From an uncultured Anaerolineae bacterium (GTDB taxonomy: Bacteria > Chloroflexota > Anaerolineae > Promineifilales > Promineifilaceae): 64,000 bases of DNA. The notes beneath the pieces were generated by a model. It was given only the letters and a program-made list of their open reading frames with translations. It made no database searches and was not told the DNA's origin. Positions 45,134 through 53,576 of this stretch are shown here, in pieces. A program made the position numbers and the translations under genes. The stretch spans positions 62,001-126,000 of the forward strand of contig CAJQMR010000039.1 of assembly GCA_905479495.1 (NCBI GenBank), written 5' to 3'. The stretch's first letter is position 1. The number at the start of each line of letters is the position of its first letter.

Positions 45134-46438
45134 TTACCGACTCCTCAGAGCAGCTTCATATACCTGCGCCAATCGTTCAATTTGGCGCGCCCAGGCATGC
45201 TCGGTCTCTGCTTCGCGCTGCGCATTGGCACCCAGACGCTGGCGATCGGCCTTGTTTTGCAACAAGTGCAGGCACGCTTGCGCCAAATCAGCCACATCGC
45301 CCGGCGTGACCAGCAAGCCATTTTCATCATGCCGGATCACATTTTTAATCTGCCCGGCGCTAGATGCCACAATGGCTTTCCCGGCGGCCATGTATTCGTA
45401 TAACTTAAGCGGCGAAAACCACATCTCTTGCGGCAGTTTGGGGTAGGGCACCGTGACCACATCAGCTACAGCCAGCAGCTGCGGGATGCGCGCATGGGAC
45501 AAAAAGCCGGTAATCGTGACAAATTTTTCCAAATCTAAACGATGGATGTTTTCTTCAACAAACGGCCGTGCCGGACCGTCTCCCACCAGCAGCAATCGCA
45601 CCTCTGGCAAAATCTTAGTGACAAGCGCCAGCGCCTCCAACAACTTATCCAGCCCGTGCCACCGCTGGAAGCCACCCACAAACATAATGACCGGCGCGTC
45701 GCCCAGGCCAAATTCTGCGCGCACCTTCGCCGTGTCAACTGGCTGCTGGAAATGAGCCACATTCACGCCGTTGGGAATCACTTTAATTTTTTCAGCAGGC
45801 ACGCCCCAATTTTCCACCAGATTTTCTTTGGTTGGATCAGAAACCGTAATGATTTGATCGGCCAGCTGGTAACTTTTACTGGCCGCCCACTGCGCAGCTT
45901 TGCGCCGCAGTCCGGTAATTGGGTCGCCCATCACGTCCGCTTCTAGCAGTAAATCGGCATCTACGGTAAGGACGTAGGGCGTGTTGGTTTTTTGGCTAGC
46001 ATAAGCTGCGCCCACACTCAACAGACCAGCGTATTCATGGCAAATTTGGTAGTTGGGCAAGGCACTCAGGCACGCTTCATAAAAGCGGCGCGAGTCAAAA
46101 CCAGCCAGATAGGGCAGCTTCAGCAAGCCATGCAGCCGCCGCAAGCCGCCTTCCATGAGTTGATACGGCCGTTGTCCACTCCAGCCCAAAGCAACCTGCC
46201 GCTGCTGGCTTAAATCGGCCAGATTCGGGTACGCTACCACATTGCGCCCCTGTAAGTTGAGCAAATCAACGGTGTATCCACGCTGCTCTAACCCTTGAAT
46301 CGTCTGGCGGATGAGCATCATCTGTCCGACTTCTGCCGCCAGATCGACGCCCACATTTTGCATGACGTACGCCACGCGTAGCCCCGTGGGGGTGGGTACG
46401 GCCGTTTCAGTTAGGGGTGTCTCAGTTAACAATGTCAT
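45134..46438 (-). CDS. GT4-family glycosyltransferase
   Basis: A 434-residue GT-B enzyme. Its N-terminus carries an extra segment (TETPLTETAVPTPTGLRVAYV) partly encoded by the ACGGCCGT repeat before the usual first beta strand. Donor-domain motifs are IMFVGGFQRWHGLDKLLEAL and FSPLKLYEYMAAGKAIVASS with the catalytic Glu. The ATG at 46438 is one codon after a GTG; neither has a strong Shine-Dalgarno. It lies immediately upstream of the GT39-like gene and downstream of the ABC exporter genes. Confidence 0.9.
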   Translation of the reverse strand: MTLLTETPLTETAVPTPTGLRVAYVMQNVGVDLAAEVGQMMLIRQTIQGLEQRGYTVDLLNLQGRNVVAYPNLADLSQQRQVALGWSGQRPYQLMEGGLRRLHGLLKLPYLAGFDSRRFYEACLSALPNYQICHEYAGLLSVGAAYASQKTNTPYVLTVDADLLLEADVMGDPITGLRRKAAQWAASKSYQLADQIITVSDPTKENLVENWGVPAEKIKVIPNGVNVAHFQQPVDTAKVRAEFGLGDAPVIMFVGGFQRWHGLDKLLEALALVTKILPEVRLLLVGDGPARPFVEENIHRLDLEKFVTITGFLSHARIPQLLAVADVVTVPYPKLPQEMWFSPLKLYEYMAAGKAIVASSAGQIKNVIRHDENGLLVTPGDVADLAQACLHLLQNKADRQRLGANAQREAETEHAWARQIERLAQVYEAALRSR

Positions 46439-46453
46439 CACGTAATAAAATTA

Positions 46454-46512
46454 AGACTGGAGACTAGAAATCAGAGATTTATTCAGTCTCCAACCTCCAA
46501 TCTCCAGTCTCC
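46454..46512. repeat. GGAGA/TCTCC dyad, third copy of the family
   Basis: The left arm AGACTGGAGA and the right arm TCTCCAGTCT flank a set of further TCTCCAA units. The same units build the elements at 18471-18507 and 21209-21268. Confidence 0.78.
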
Positions 46513-46547
46513 AAAAATTAGGTTTTCCGAAATGTTTTTCGGTTTAC

Positions 46548-47828
46548 TTAAGAAACCTGTTCCTGGACCATCTCAACCACGTCACGCTTTGCCTGAACTT
46601 CGGCCGAAGCAATGTTGGGCACAAACATACCGCTGCTTTCCTCATGGCCCAGGCTGATACCAGACACTTGCATCCAGCGGGAGTTGCCCCAGGCCAGGGC
46701 GACGCCGTCAATCGGTCCCAGCAGCGAAACATTCAGCACATAGCCACCCGTTGCCAGCTGAAGCCGGTCCATCTTTAACGAAATGATGCCTTCCCCTTCC
46801 AGATCATCCAGTTTCAGGCCGTAATCGGCCGTGCGGATCATGGCAGCCGTCGCTCCATCGGCGCGCGTAATGCGCACCACCAGATTGGGCTGGCTGATCG
46901 GTTTATTCGTTTTGTAACGTACCTGAATCTCAACCGGATCGTTGTAATTAAAATTCTCATTCGATCCGCTGGTGAGGTTACGCATCTCAATTTCCTGAAT
47001 GGCTACTTCCTGTGAGCTACCCGCATTTTTCCCGCGCATTGCAGTGGCGGGTGCGCCCCCTTGCATGATTTGCTGCTCAATAAGCCAATTTTCGTATTTG
47101 TTCAGCACTTCATCTACATCGCCCTGCTGCTGCACCTGGCCTTTCAGCAAAAAGACCGCCTTGTCACAGACGCTGCGCACTAAGTAGAGGTTGTGGGCCA
47201 CAAAAACGATAGTGGTGCCAATTTCTTGCAGCTCTTCAATACGCCGGGCACACTTTTGGCGGAATTGAGCATCACCTACAGCCAACACCTCGTCCACCAG
47301 CAAGACATCTGGTTCCACGTGGGCCGCCACAGAGAAACCCAGCCGCACGTACATACCAGAGGAGTATCGTTTGACCGGTGTGTCGATAAAGCGCTCGATG
47401 CCGGAAAATTCAACTATCTGGTCAAAGCGCTTGTCGATTTCCTCTTTTTTCATGCCCAGAATAGTGCCGTTCAGGTACACATTTTCCCGTCCAGTCAAGT
47501 CCGGATGAAAACCTGCTCCCAGTTCGATGAGGGCAGAGATACGGCCGTTAATATGCACCCGTCCCGAAGTTGGAAAAGTAATCCGTGAGAGCAGCTTCAG
47601 CGAGGTGGTTTTGCCAGAGCCGTTTGGCCCGACCAACCCCAAAGCTGAACCGGGTTCAATGTTAAAGTTCACATCCTTCAAAGCCCACAAAATCTGGCTT
47701 TCTGGCACGCCATTCTTGCGTCCCGTCAGGCGCGCAATTGGCTTTTTGATCATTCGTTTAATACTGGTTTGCCCAGTACCTAATTCATATCGTTTTGATA
47801 CGTTTTCAAATCGTACAGCAGGTTTCAT
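46548..47828 (-). CDS. wzt: Polysaccharide ABC exporter ATPase with C-terminal glycan-recognition domain (Wzt-like)
   Basis: A 426-residue protein. Residues about 5-245 are an ABC ATPase of the teichoic-acid/O-antigen export class: Walker A GPNGSGKT (67-74), signature YSSGM (155-159), Walker B VLLVDE (175-180) and the H-loop in FVAHN. Residues about 280-426 form a beta-sandwich like the Wzt C-terminal domain, which in known systems reads the non-reducing end of the glycan. With the Wzm permease encoded just upstream, it drives ATP-dependent export of lipid-linked polysaccharide. AGGAGG precedes the ATG. The C-terminal domain suggests that a chain-end modification is recognised (inference). 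Confidence 0.92.
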   Translation of the reverse strand: MKPAVRFENVSKRYELGTGQTSIKRMIKKPIARLTGRKNGVPESQILWALKDVNFNIEPGSALGLVGPNGSGKTTSLKLLSRITFPTSGRVHINGRISALIELGAGFHPDLTGRENVYLNGTILGMKKEEIDKRFDQIVEFSGIERFIDTPVKRYSSGMYVRLGFSVAAHVEPDVLLVDEVLAVGDAQFRQKCARRIEELQEIGTTIVFVAHNLYLVRSVCDKAVFLLKGQVQQQGDVDEVLNKYENWLIEQQIMQGGAPATAMRGKNAGSSQEVAIQEIEMRNLTSGSNENFNYNDPVEIQVRYKTNKPISQPNLVVRITRADGATAAMIRTADYGLKLDDLEGEGIISLKMDRLQLATGGYVLNVSLLGPIDGVALAWGNSRWMQVSGISLGHEESSGMFVPNIASAEVQAKRDVVEMVQEQVS

Positions 47829-47856
47829 CCATGCCTCCTACGAAGACTGCCCAAAA

Positions 47857-48645
47857 TTAAATGAGATCGTTAAATAAAACTTCCAGGCGCTTAAAAATAA
47901 TGTACGCCACAATAAACAAAGTGATGGAAACGGCCGCTGCCAGCCCCAAATCGGTCAAGTTCGGTGGCACACCGCGCAAAATCACATTCCGGTAAGATTC
48001 CACAATTCCTACCATCGGATTCAACGCATAAATCGTGCGTAATTGAGGTAAATTTTCATTGACAAGTTCAATGGGATAAATAATTGGCGTGGCATACATC
48101 CACAATTGCAAACCCAGCGGCACCACAAAGCGCACATCGCGGTAGAAAACAGTCAGGGCTGAGCCGATCAAAATAATACCCAACATCAGAAAAATCTGGA
48201 TGACCAGAAATACTGGAATCCACAAAAAGTGAATCGTAACTGGCACTTCATAATAGATCATCAGCAGCACAAAGATGCTGGACGCAATTAGAAAGTCGAA
48301 CAACGCAGCCCCAATCACGCCTAGTGGCAAAACTTCGCGGGGAAAGTACGTTTTCGTAACCAAATTCATGTTATTGATGAGCGAGTTGACGCCAAAACTC
48401 ATGGAAGTGGCAAATAACGTCCAGGGCAATAATGCCGTGTAGGAAAATATCGGATATGGCTGGTCCGTGGGAATACGGGCAATCTTGGAAAAAACAAAGG
48501 TAAACATGAGCATCAAGGCTAACGGCTGCAAAACTGCCCAGGCCGCGCCTAACAGCGACTGCTTGTAGCGCACCCGAATCTCACGGAAGGCCCACATGCC
48601 TATTAATTCACGGAATTTATATAAGTTTTGTACGTGTGCAATCAT
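47857..48645 (-). CDS. wzm: ABC-2 polysaccharide export permease (Wzm/TagG-like)
   Basis: A 262-residue inner-membrane permease with six hydrophobic segments and an amphipathic N-terminal helix (FRELIGMWAFREIRVRYKQS) followed by LGAAWAVLQPLALMLMFTFVFSKIA, the family hallmark. It pairs with the ATPase encoded 28 bases downstream to export lipid-linked glycan. An upstream GAGAGGA serves as ribosome-binding site. It resembles the permeases of O-antigen, teichoic acid and capsule exporters. Confidence 0.93.
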   Translation of the reverse strand: MIAHVQNLYKFRELIGMWAFREIRVRYKQSLLGAAWAVLQPLALMLMFTFVFSKIARIPTDQPYPIFSYTALLPWTLFATSMSFGVNSLINNMNLVTKTYFPREVLPLGVIGAALFDFLIASSIFVLLMIYYEVPVTIHFLWIPVFLVIQIFLMLGIILIGSALTVFYRDVRFVVPLGLQLWMYATPIIYPIELVNENLPQLRTIYALNPMVGIVESYRNVILRGVPPNLTDLGLAAAVSITLFIVAYIIFKRLEVLFNDLI

Positions 48646-48668
48646 CTAATACGTTCCTCTCGTTTTAG

Positions 48669-50204
48669 TTATTCCCGGCGATAGGGGGCATTTTCGGCAT
48701 AGATTTTGTCTTTTAGTGCCGCTGTCAAGTCGCTTGCCAACCCTGTTTCACTTTCGTAGATGTTGTTTAACTCTTCTGGATCGTCCTTTAAGTTATACAA
48801 TTCAAACTTCTCTTCGTCTGTATAACCAAAGTAACGGATCAGCTTCATGTCGTCCTGGTACAAAGCCACGGTTGCCTCTGTAAGCGCCGCGTACTTCGGA
48901 TTGCTTTTGGCTTCTACCGAGTAGACTGGGCGATCTTCAGCGGCTTCGGGGCCGCCAAAAGTAGGCAAAACAGCGCCTTCACTCCAGTCTGGCACAGCTT
49001 GTCCTGTGATTTGCATCAAAGTAGGCAAAATATCGGCAGCAGTCGTGCGCTGGAAAACATCTTCCCGGCTTTGCTGCCCTGGTTTGTGAATGAGCAGCGG
49101 CACATGCGTCAATCCTTCATAGAGTGTGAGGCTAACATGACCACGAATACCGCGCTCAAACAGCTCACCATGATCGCTGGTCAGGATAATGTAGGTATCA
49201 TCCAAGACGCCTTGCTGCTCCAGGTTATCCAACAAACGGCCGAATTCCGAATCGGTAAACGCCAAATATTCATCATACAGGCGGCGTTCCCGGTTAAGCG
49301 CTGCTTGCGGCATGTTTTGCGAACCAAACAGCTTGGGCTTCTCGGTTGGTTGCCAGCCATCGGTGAAAATATCCACAAAATCGGCGCGGGCAGCATACGG
49401 CTCGTGCGGTGGCAGCATATGGAAGTAGCCCATAAACGGCCGTGGCATACTCATCACCTGCTCTTCTACCCAATCAATAGCATCTTCCAACAAGAAAAAC
49501 ATGCTGTGCAGATTAGGAATACCGCGCGGATACTGGCTGGCCAGCTCATTTTTAAATTCGCGCGATTCAGCAAAGCGGGCAAAGCGATCCAACAAAGAGA
49601 GGAATAACGCACTGGGTGGCGTCGCACCACCTTGCAACGCCGTTGTTTCAGCCCAAAAAGCGGTGGTGTAATCTTCAAAGAAAAGCCGATCGGCAAACTC
49701 ACCGTCGGCCAGACAAAGATCGCGGGTGTGTTTGAATAAATCCAAATCGCCCCGGAACTGGTGCAATAATGACATGACCAGCAGGTTATGTGTATAAGCA
49801 ACCGTATGGTAATTGTCAGGCATGAGCGAAAAGATGTTTTTCTGCACAAATTCTTCATGTACCAGCCCATGCAGCTGGATGGCACGATGGGTCCAGGGAT
49901 AGGTGCCGGTCATCAAGGTAGATGTACCAGGTGAGGTGAAATTACCCCCGGCCACATGCTTGTGAAACACGGTCGCCTTTGCGGCAAAACGGGCCATGTT
50001 TGGCGTCGTTTCCCGGTTGTAACCATAAAGGGACATATGCTGTGCCGAGAGCGTATCAAAGACCAGAAACAAAATATTAGGCTGGTCACTGCTCTGAGCC
50101 AGGTTTTGGCCTTGAACGGCCGTTTGCACAGCAGGCCAGGCTACTTTAAAAAACGGGACGGTCGGCAGCAGCTTTAAAAAGGTGCGGCGATTAATCTTAG
50201 TCAC
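48669..50204 (-). CDS. Exported sulfatase-family hydrolase with Tat-like signal and Thr nucleophile
   Basis: A 511-residue alkaline-phosphatase-superfamily enzyme. The N-terminus INRRTFLKL followed by a hydrophobic stretch is a twin-arginine signal. The metal site is LVFDTLSAQH (Asp50), and the sulfatase signature reads FTSPGTSTLMTG, with Thr90 where type I sulfatases have Cys; SDHGELFERG supplies the second metal site. Formylglycine is therefore excluded, so it may be a phosphatase/phosphodiesterase or a transferase. It may remodel the exported glycan. The start is GTG 50204 with GAGGG upstream. It lies directly upstream of the export permease. Confidence 0.85.
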   Translation of the reverse strand: MTKINRRTFLKLLPTVPFFKVAWPAVQTAVQGQNLAQSSDQPNILFLVFDTLSAQHMSLYGYNRETTPNMARFAAKATVFHKHVAGGNFTSPGTSTLMTGTYPWTHRAIQLHGLVHEEFVQKNIFSLMPDNYHTVAYTHNLLVMSLLHQFRGDLDLFKHTRDLCLADGEFADRLFFEDYTTAFWAETTALQGGATPPSALFLSLLDRFARFAESREFKNELASQYPRGIPNLHSMFFLLEDAIDWVEEQVMSMPRPFMGYFHMLPPHEPYAARADFVDIFTDGWQPTEKPKLFGSQNMPQAALNRERRLYDEYLAFTDSEFGRLLDNLEQQGVLDDTYIILTSDHGELFERGIRGHVSLTLYEGLTHVPLLIHKPGQQSREDVFQRTTAADILPTLMQITGQAVPDWSEGAVLPTFGGPEAAEDRPVYSVEAKSNPKYAALTEATVALYQDDMKLIRYFGYTDEEKFELYNLKDDPEELNNIYESETGLASDLTAALKDKIYAENAPYRRE

Positions 50205-50218
50205 GAATAAACCCTCAG

Positions 50219-50812
50219 TTAGAAGTTGCGAATCAACACGTTGATCAGGCTTAGAAAATCAATAAACAGATAAAGTGCCGATAATGACACGGCGCGCTGC
50301 ATGAAGTTATCCACCAGCGCTTCCGCCTTAGGATTGCGCAAAATTTGGAAGTAGGCTACACCTAAAATCAGCACATAGCTCACAGCCCATAAGCCCAGCG
50401 GCACCAATTGACGCTGCTCCAACCACAGTGGGTAGGAATGAAAGATGATGAACCAGACGGCCGTAATCAACGCCAGCGCACTGCCCATTGCCGCAAACTT
50501 CTCGCGGAAAAATCGGTAGGGCAAAATGAGGGCCAGCACCAACACGCCCAAGAAGAGGAAAACAGCATCTGGCAGGGCAAAAACCCCCATCATGTAAGAG
50601 AACGATCCCAGCAGTTCGGAGGTGTTCATCCGCTTGATCCAGGCAGGATACTCCTGTAAAAAGTCAACGAGCGCCCAGATATGCGTGGGAAAAACAGCGG
50701 CAGCAAAAACAATCCACAGGGTGGCTTTGTTGATGCCCCGTTTAGCTGTTGTGGTCTTGGTTGATTCGGCCATGGATACGGCCGTTTCTGTAGTCGTGTT
50801 AGAGGTAGCCAA
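50219..50812 (-). CDS. Unknown four-helix membrane protein
   Basis: A 197-residue protein with a Thr-rich N-terminus and about five hydrophobic segments (ATLWIVFAAAVFPTHIWALV, DAVFLFLGVLVLALILPY, GSALALITAVWFIIFHSYPL, VPLGLWAVSYVLILGVAYFQ, ALYLFIDFLSLINVLI). I do not recognise a family. A TTG start at 50812 overlaps the end of the phosphatase gene by 14 bases, with AAGG upstream; an ATG at 50773 would give 184 residues but has no ribosome-binding site. It sits between two alkaline-phosphatase-superfamily genes and may be a membrane partner of one of them. Confidence 0.7.
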   Translation of the reverse strand: MATSNTTTETAVSMAESTKTTTAKRGINKATLWIVFAAAVFPTHIWALVDFLQEYPAWIKRMNTSELLGSFSYMMGVFALPDAVFLFLGVLVLALILPYRFFREKFAAMGSALALITAVWFIIFHSYPLWLEQRQLVPLGLWAVSYVLILGVAYFQILRNPKAEALVDNFMQRAVSLSALYLFIDFLSLINVLIRNF

Positions 50813-52643
50813 GGCTTTTTAACCTTTCTTCAATCACTTCGTCAGATTCCGTGCCGCTAGAGGTCGGCGGTGGAGCCGATCCGCTCGAATCCGGTTTGGA
50901 ACCAATGGTTAACATCGGAATATCCCGATAAGACGGGTTGGGGAAGTTTCCTAGACCGTGGCTGCAAAATAGCACGCCCGGCACCGCATTGGGATCAATG
51001 CAGTGGTCGGCTCCCCAATGATCGCTGTTTGGCTCGATGGCGTTTTCTTCCCAGCCGCCCAGCCCGGTTTGCGACGAGGCACGGAAGCCAGGGGCAAAGC
51101 CCACCATCACGTCTGGCCCGTAAGCAGCCAGCGGCCCATCAAAAGCATCTTTGTTGCGCCACACTTTGTTTACAACTTGCTGGCCATTGGGCGCTTCCCA
51201 TTGCAGCAGTTCATCACACATCTTGTTGATCAGATTTTCCTGCTCAGCAGCCTGTACGATCCCCTTGCCTTCACGGCCGTTTAGGTTCAGATACAAACTG
51301 TTCAAGCCGATGCCATACGCCTGAGTCTGGCTCCAATCAACGTCACTGAAACTGCCTTGGGAAACGGCCGTTTTCGCCGTCAAATACCCCTGTTCTTGCA
51401 ACCAGCGATTCAAATGCGCCTTCTGCCCAAATTCGGTAAAGCCATGGTCAGAAACGACCACCAGCTTGGTCGTATCTTTAATGCCCTTGGCGGCTAGTTT
51501 TTGCTCCACACGGCCCACCAGCGCATCCATTTTTACGTACCATTCATCAATTAAATCAGGCCGGTCACGCCAGAACATATGCTGCATCCGGTCCAGCGTG
51601 TCAAACACACAACCCAGCACACCTTCCTGGAACGAATCCAAATGATGCATCAGCACCCGCTCCCGCGTCGCCACGATGGACTCACACAAACGGATAAAAT
51701 GGTCATCCTCAATAAAGCCATCTTCCAGAGCAGTTGTGTCCTGTGGCCAGCCCACAGTGAGGAAAGGCCCGGCATTTTTCCAGGAATCCTTCACAAAATT
51801 GGTAGGCGTGCCGTAATGCCAGGCAGAACGCAGCGGATGGATTTGCAGCGGTAAGGCATAGATGCTCAGTTCATCGCCAACCTGGGTCAAAATCAGTTGG
51901 GTAATGCTAGGCAGCGAAACCAGGAAGCCAATTTTAAACTTCAGCTCTAAAATAGGGCTCCACTCACCCAGGCGCAGCTCCAACCGATGCTTTTCTACAG
52001 TCACTTGCACCGTGTCGGCTCCGGTTTGTTCCACAATTAGCTCGTGGGTGGCTGGTTCTACGCCACCTTTGGCCTTGCGCATCGGGCCAGCTACCACAGA
52101 CTTATACTTTTTGTTACCTACTTTCTCTAAGATAGCCACGGGGGTTTTACGGCCGTTTTCCTGTGCCAATCCTTTATTGGTGGTGAACAAAGTCCCCACC
52201 CCCAGGCGACCCAGTAAATCGGGTGTACCCAGCCCCGGCAGCGAACGCACTGGCGACTTGACCCGTGCCGGGAACAAAGCTGGCCACCACAGAGCAGTAG
52301 CCGGATAGCCTTGGGCTACCACCTGGTCAAAAATTGTCTTGGCAGAAAACGGCTCGGCAAATTGGGTGCCGCCAAAGCCACTCTTTGTCGGCAGCAGCGA
52401 CACATTCAGAGCATAGTTAGCTGGATTACGGTGGACAAAATCAAACATCCCATGCCCACCAGGGTTCAATCCCGTAGCAATGCTCGTCCACGACACCTCG
52501 CTCTGAGGTGGGTTGGATACGGCAAAACGGGCATAGGCATTCAGATCAACGTACCGAGCCAGGTTCGGTACACGACCTTCTTCATACAGCCGTTCAAAAC
52601 GTCTTGGTTCAAAGGCATCTAAGCCAATAATCACTACACGCAT
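50799..52643 (-). CDS. Alkaline-phosphatase-family phosphodiesterase/nucleotide pyrophosphatase-like
   Basis: A 614-residue protein with the AP-superfamily fold. MRVVIIGLDAFEPRRFERL holds the first metal Asp (Asp9), SEVSWTSIATGLNPGGHGMFDF the nucleophile region (Ser48 or Thr53), and VVVSDHGFTEFGQKAHLNRWL the second metal site. The group is close to type I phosphodiesterases (Phosphodiest family), which often act on phosphoglycan or lipid head groups. There is no signal peptide. The C-terminus ERLKSLGYL resembles that of the sulfatase-like protein at 37584. It starts after a 311-base gap with hairpins. Confidence 0.83.
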   Translation of the reverse strand: MRVVIIGLDAFEPRRFERLYEEGRVPNLARYVDLNAYARFAVSNPPQSEVSWTSIATGLNPGGHGMFDFVHRNPANYALNVSLLPTKSGFGGTQFAEPFSAKTIFDQVVAQGYPATALWWPALFPARVKSPVRSLPGLGTPDLLGRLGVGTLFTTNKGLAQENGRKTPVAILEKVGNKKYKSVVAGPMRKAKGGVEPATHELIVEQTGADTVQVTVEKHRLELRLGEWSPILELKFKIGFLVSLPSITQLILTQVGDELSIYALPLQIHPLRSAWHYGTPTNFVKDSWKNAGPFLTVGWPQDTTALEDGFIEDDHFIRLCESIVATRERVLMHHLDSFQEGVLGCVFDTLDRMQHMFWRDRPDLIDEWYVKMDALVGRVEQKLAAKGIKDTTKLVVVSDHGFTEFGQKAHLNRWLQEQGYLTAKTAVSQGSFSDVDWSQTQAYGIGLNSLYLNLNGREGKGIVQAAEQENLINKMCDELLQWEAPNGQQVVNKVWRNKDAFDGPLAAYGPDVMVGFAPGFRASSQTGLGGWEENAIEPNSDHWGADHCIDPNAVPGVLFCSHGLGNFPNPSYRDIPMLTIGSKPDSSGSAPPPTSSGTESDEVIEERLKSLGYL

Positions 52644-52954
52644 GATTGTTTATCTATCTTCTTTGTCTGGTGGCAGCAGCGGGAAGCAGTGTTGAAGCAT
52701 TCGAGGATGAACCATGTGCTTACCGTGTAAAAGCGGAAAACTAATTATGACTATTTCCCGCTTTTACAATGCAATCAGCAAAATCATGGGCTTTTTATTA
52801 AAAGCCTTCTGCCGATTGCACCAAAGAGCTACCCATTTTTAAAGGATTCTATGTACTATTCGGCAAGCACGGGTGCAGCCTCTCAATCTAAATCCAAATG
52901 ACTGCACTGGTCATGGTCGGCGCTGATTTTACACAGCGCCTGGAGCAGCCCAGC
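52644..52954. other. 311-base gap with stacked hairpins
   Basis: Four stems are visible: TGTAAAAGCGG.. (52726-52739) with TTTCCCGCTTTTACA (52754-52768); a nested stem, GCAATCAGCA (52771-52780) with TGCCGATTGC (52810-52819), enclosing GGCTTTT (52789-52795)/AAAAGCC (52800-52806); GGCGCTG (52919-52925) with CAGCGCC (52934-52940); and GCCCAG (52948-52953) with CTGGGC (52958-52963). The last has the stop codon of the next minus-strand gene in its loop. They probably end the small-membrane-protein transcript. Confidence 0.7.
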
Positions 52955-53242
52955 TTACTGGGCGTTGTTCTCTTGAGGAGCATCAGGTGTTACGATTTCC
53001 GATGCAACTGGCTCGTTATTCTTTTCCCGGTAGTTGCGCATCAGGCGATGAAAGGTCATCTTAATCCGATTGGCAAAGAAGAACCAAACACCCGTTAGCA
53101 TCCCCAGCACAACAATTAAGGCTTGGGCCAACATACCACCCGTGTTGGGATCAATATAGGCAGGTGGGGCAGCAAAAGCCGAGCCAACAGCAACCAGGGC
53201 GATAAACGATGTAAATAGGCCAGCAACAATAATACGTTTCAT
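52955..53242 (-). CDS. Small exported membrane protein
   Basis: A 95-residue protein with a signal peptide or first helix (RIIVAGLFTSFIALVAVGSAFA), the short segment PPAYIDPNTGGM, then one membrane helix (AQALIVVLGMLTGVWFFFANRI) and a charged tail. YIDPNTGGM plus helix is the layout of small proteins often found beside glycan or exopolysaccharide genes, but the function is unknown. AAAGGAG lies just before the ATG. The stop codon lies in the loop of a hairpin (52948-52963). Confidence 0.78.
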   Translation of the reverse strand: MKRIIVAGLFTSFIALVAVGSAFAAPPAYIDPNTGGMLAQALIVVLGMLTGVWFFFANRIKMTFHRLMRNYREKNNEPVASEIVTPDAPQENNAQ

Positions 53243-53576
53243 GAATGTAACTCCTTTACTTTAGATTCAAGCGATAGTGCAAATTTCAGGGTGTACCAAC
53301 TTTGTGGGCATCTCCCCCAAGCGGCTCCATAGTGGCCTTTTTGGTACGAGATTCATACTACTTTCCCACTCTTAAGATGCACCTTACTTGACATCCTCAA
53401 CTATGGATTGCTCATTCGCAGAATAACTACTTTGCTTTTGGAGCGTGAAGCAGCAAGCAGCCCTTCGCATAAACTCACTGTGTGCTACTTAGTGGCCGTC
53501 CGCAAATAAATTACCGGAATTGTGCGGACGGCTTGGAGTAAGCGACCTTACAAAAAGGTAAGTTATTGTTGGCCGC
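53243..53576. other. 334-base gap with hairpins
   Basis: GCCGTCCGCA (53495-53504) pairs with TGCGGACGGC (53523-53532). Next, AGTAAGCG (53537-53544) pairs with CGCTTACT (53574-53581), the latter overlapping the stop codon of the large propeller gene, and encloses CTTAC/GTAAG. These probably stop that gene's transcript. No open frame of interest lies in the gap. Confidence 0.7.

Noticed and set aside
48999..49607. Open plus-strand frame of about 200 codons
   Set aside because: It lies antisense within the sulfatase-family gene, whose catalytic motifs are intact, and shows no protein-like motif.
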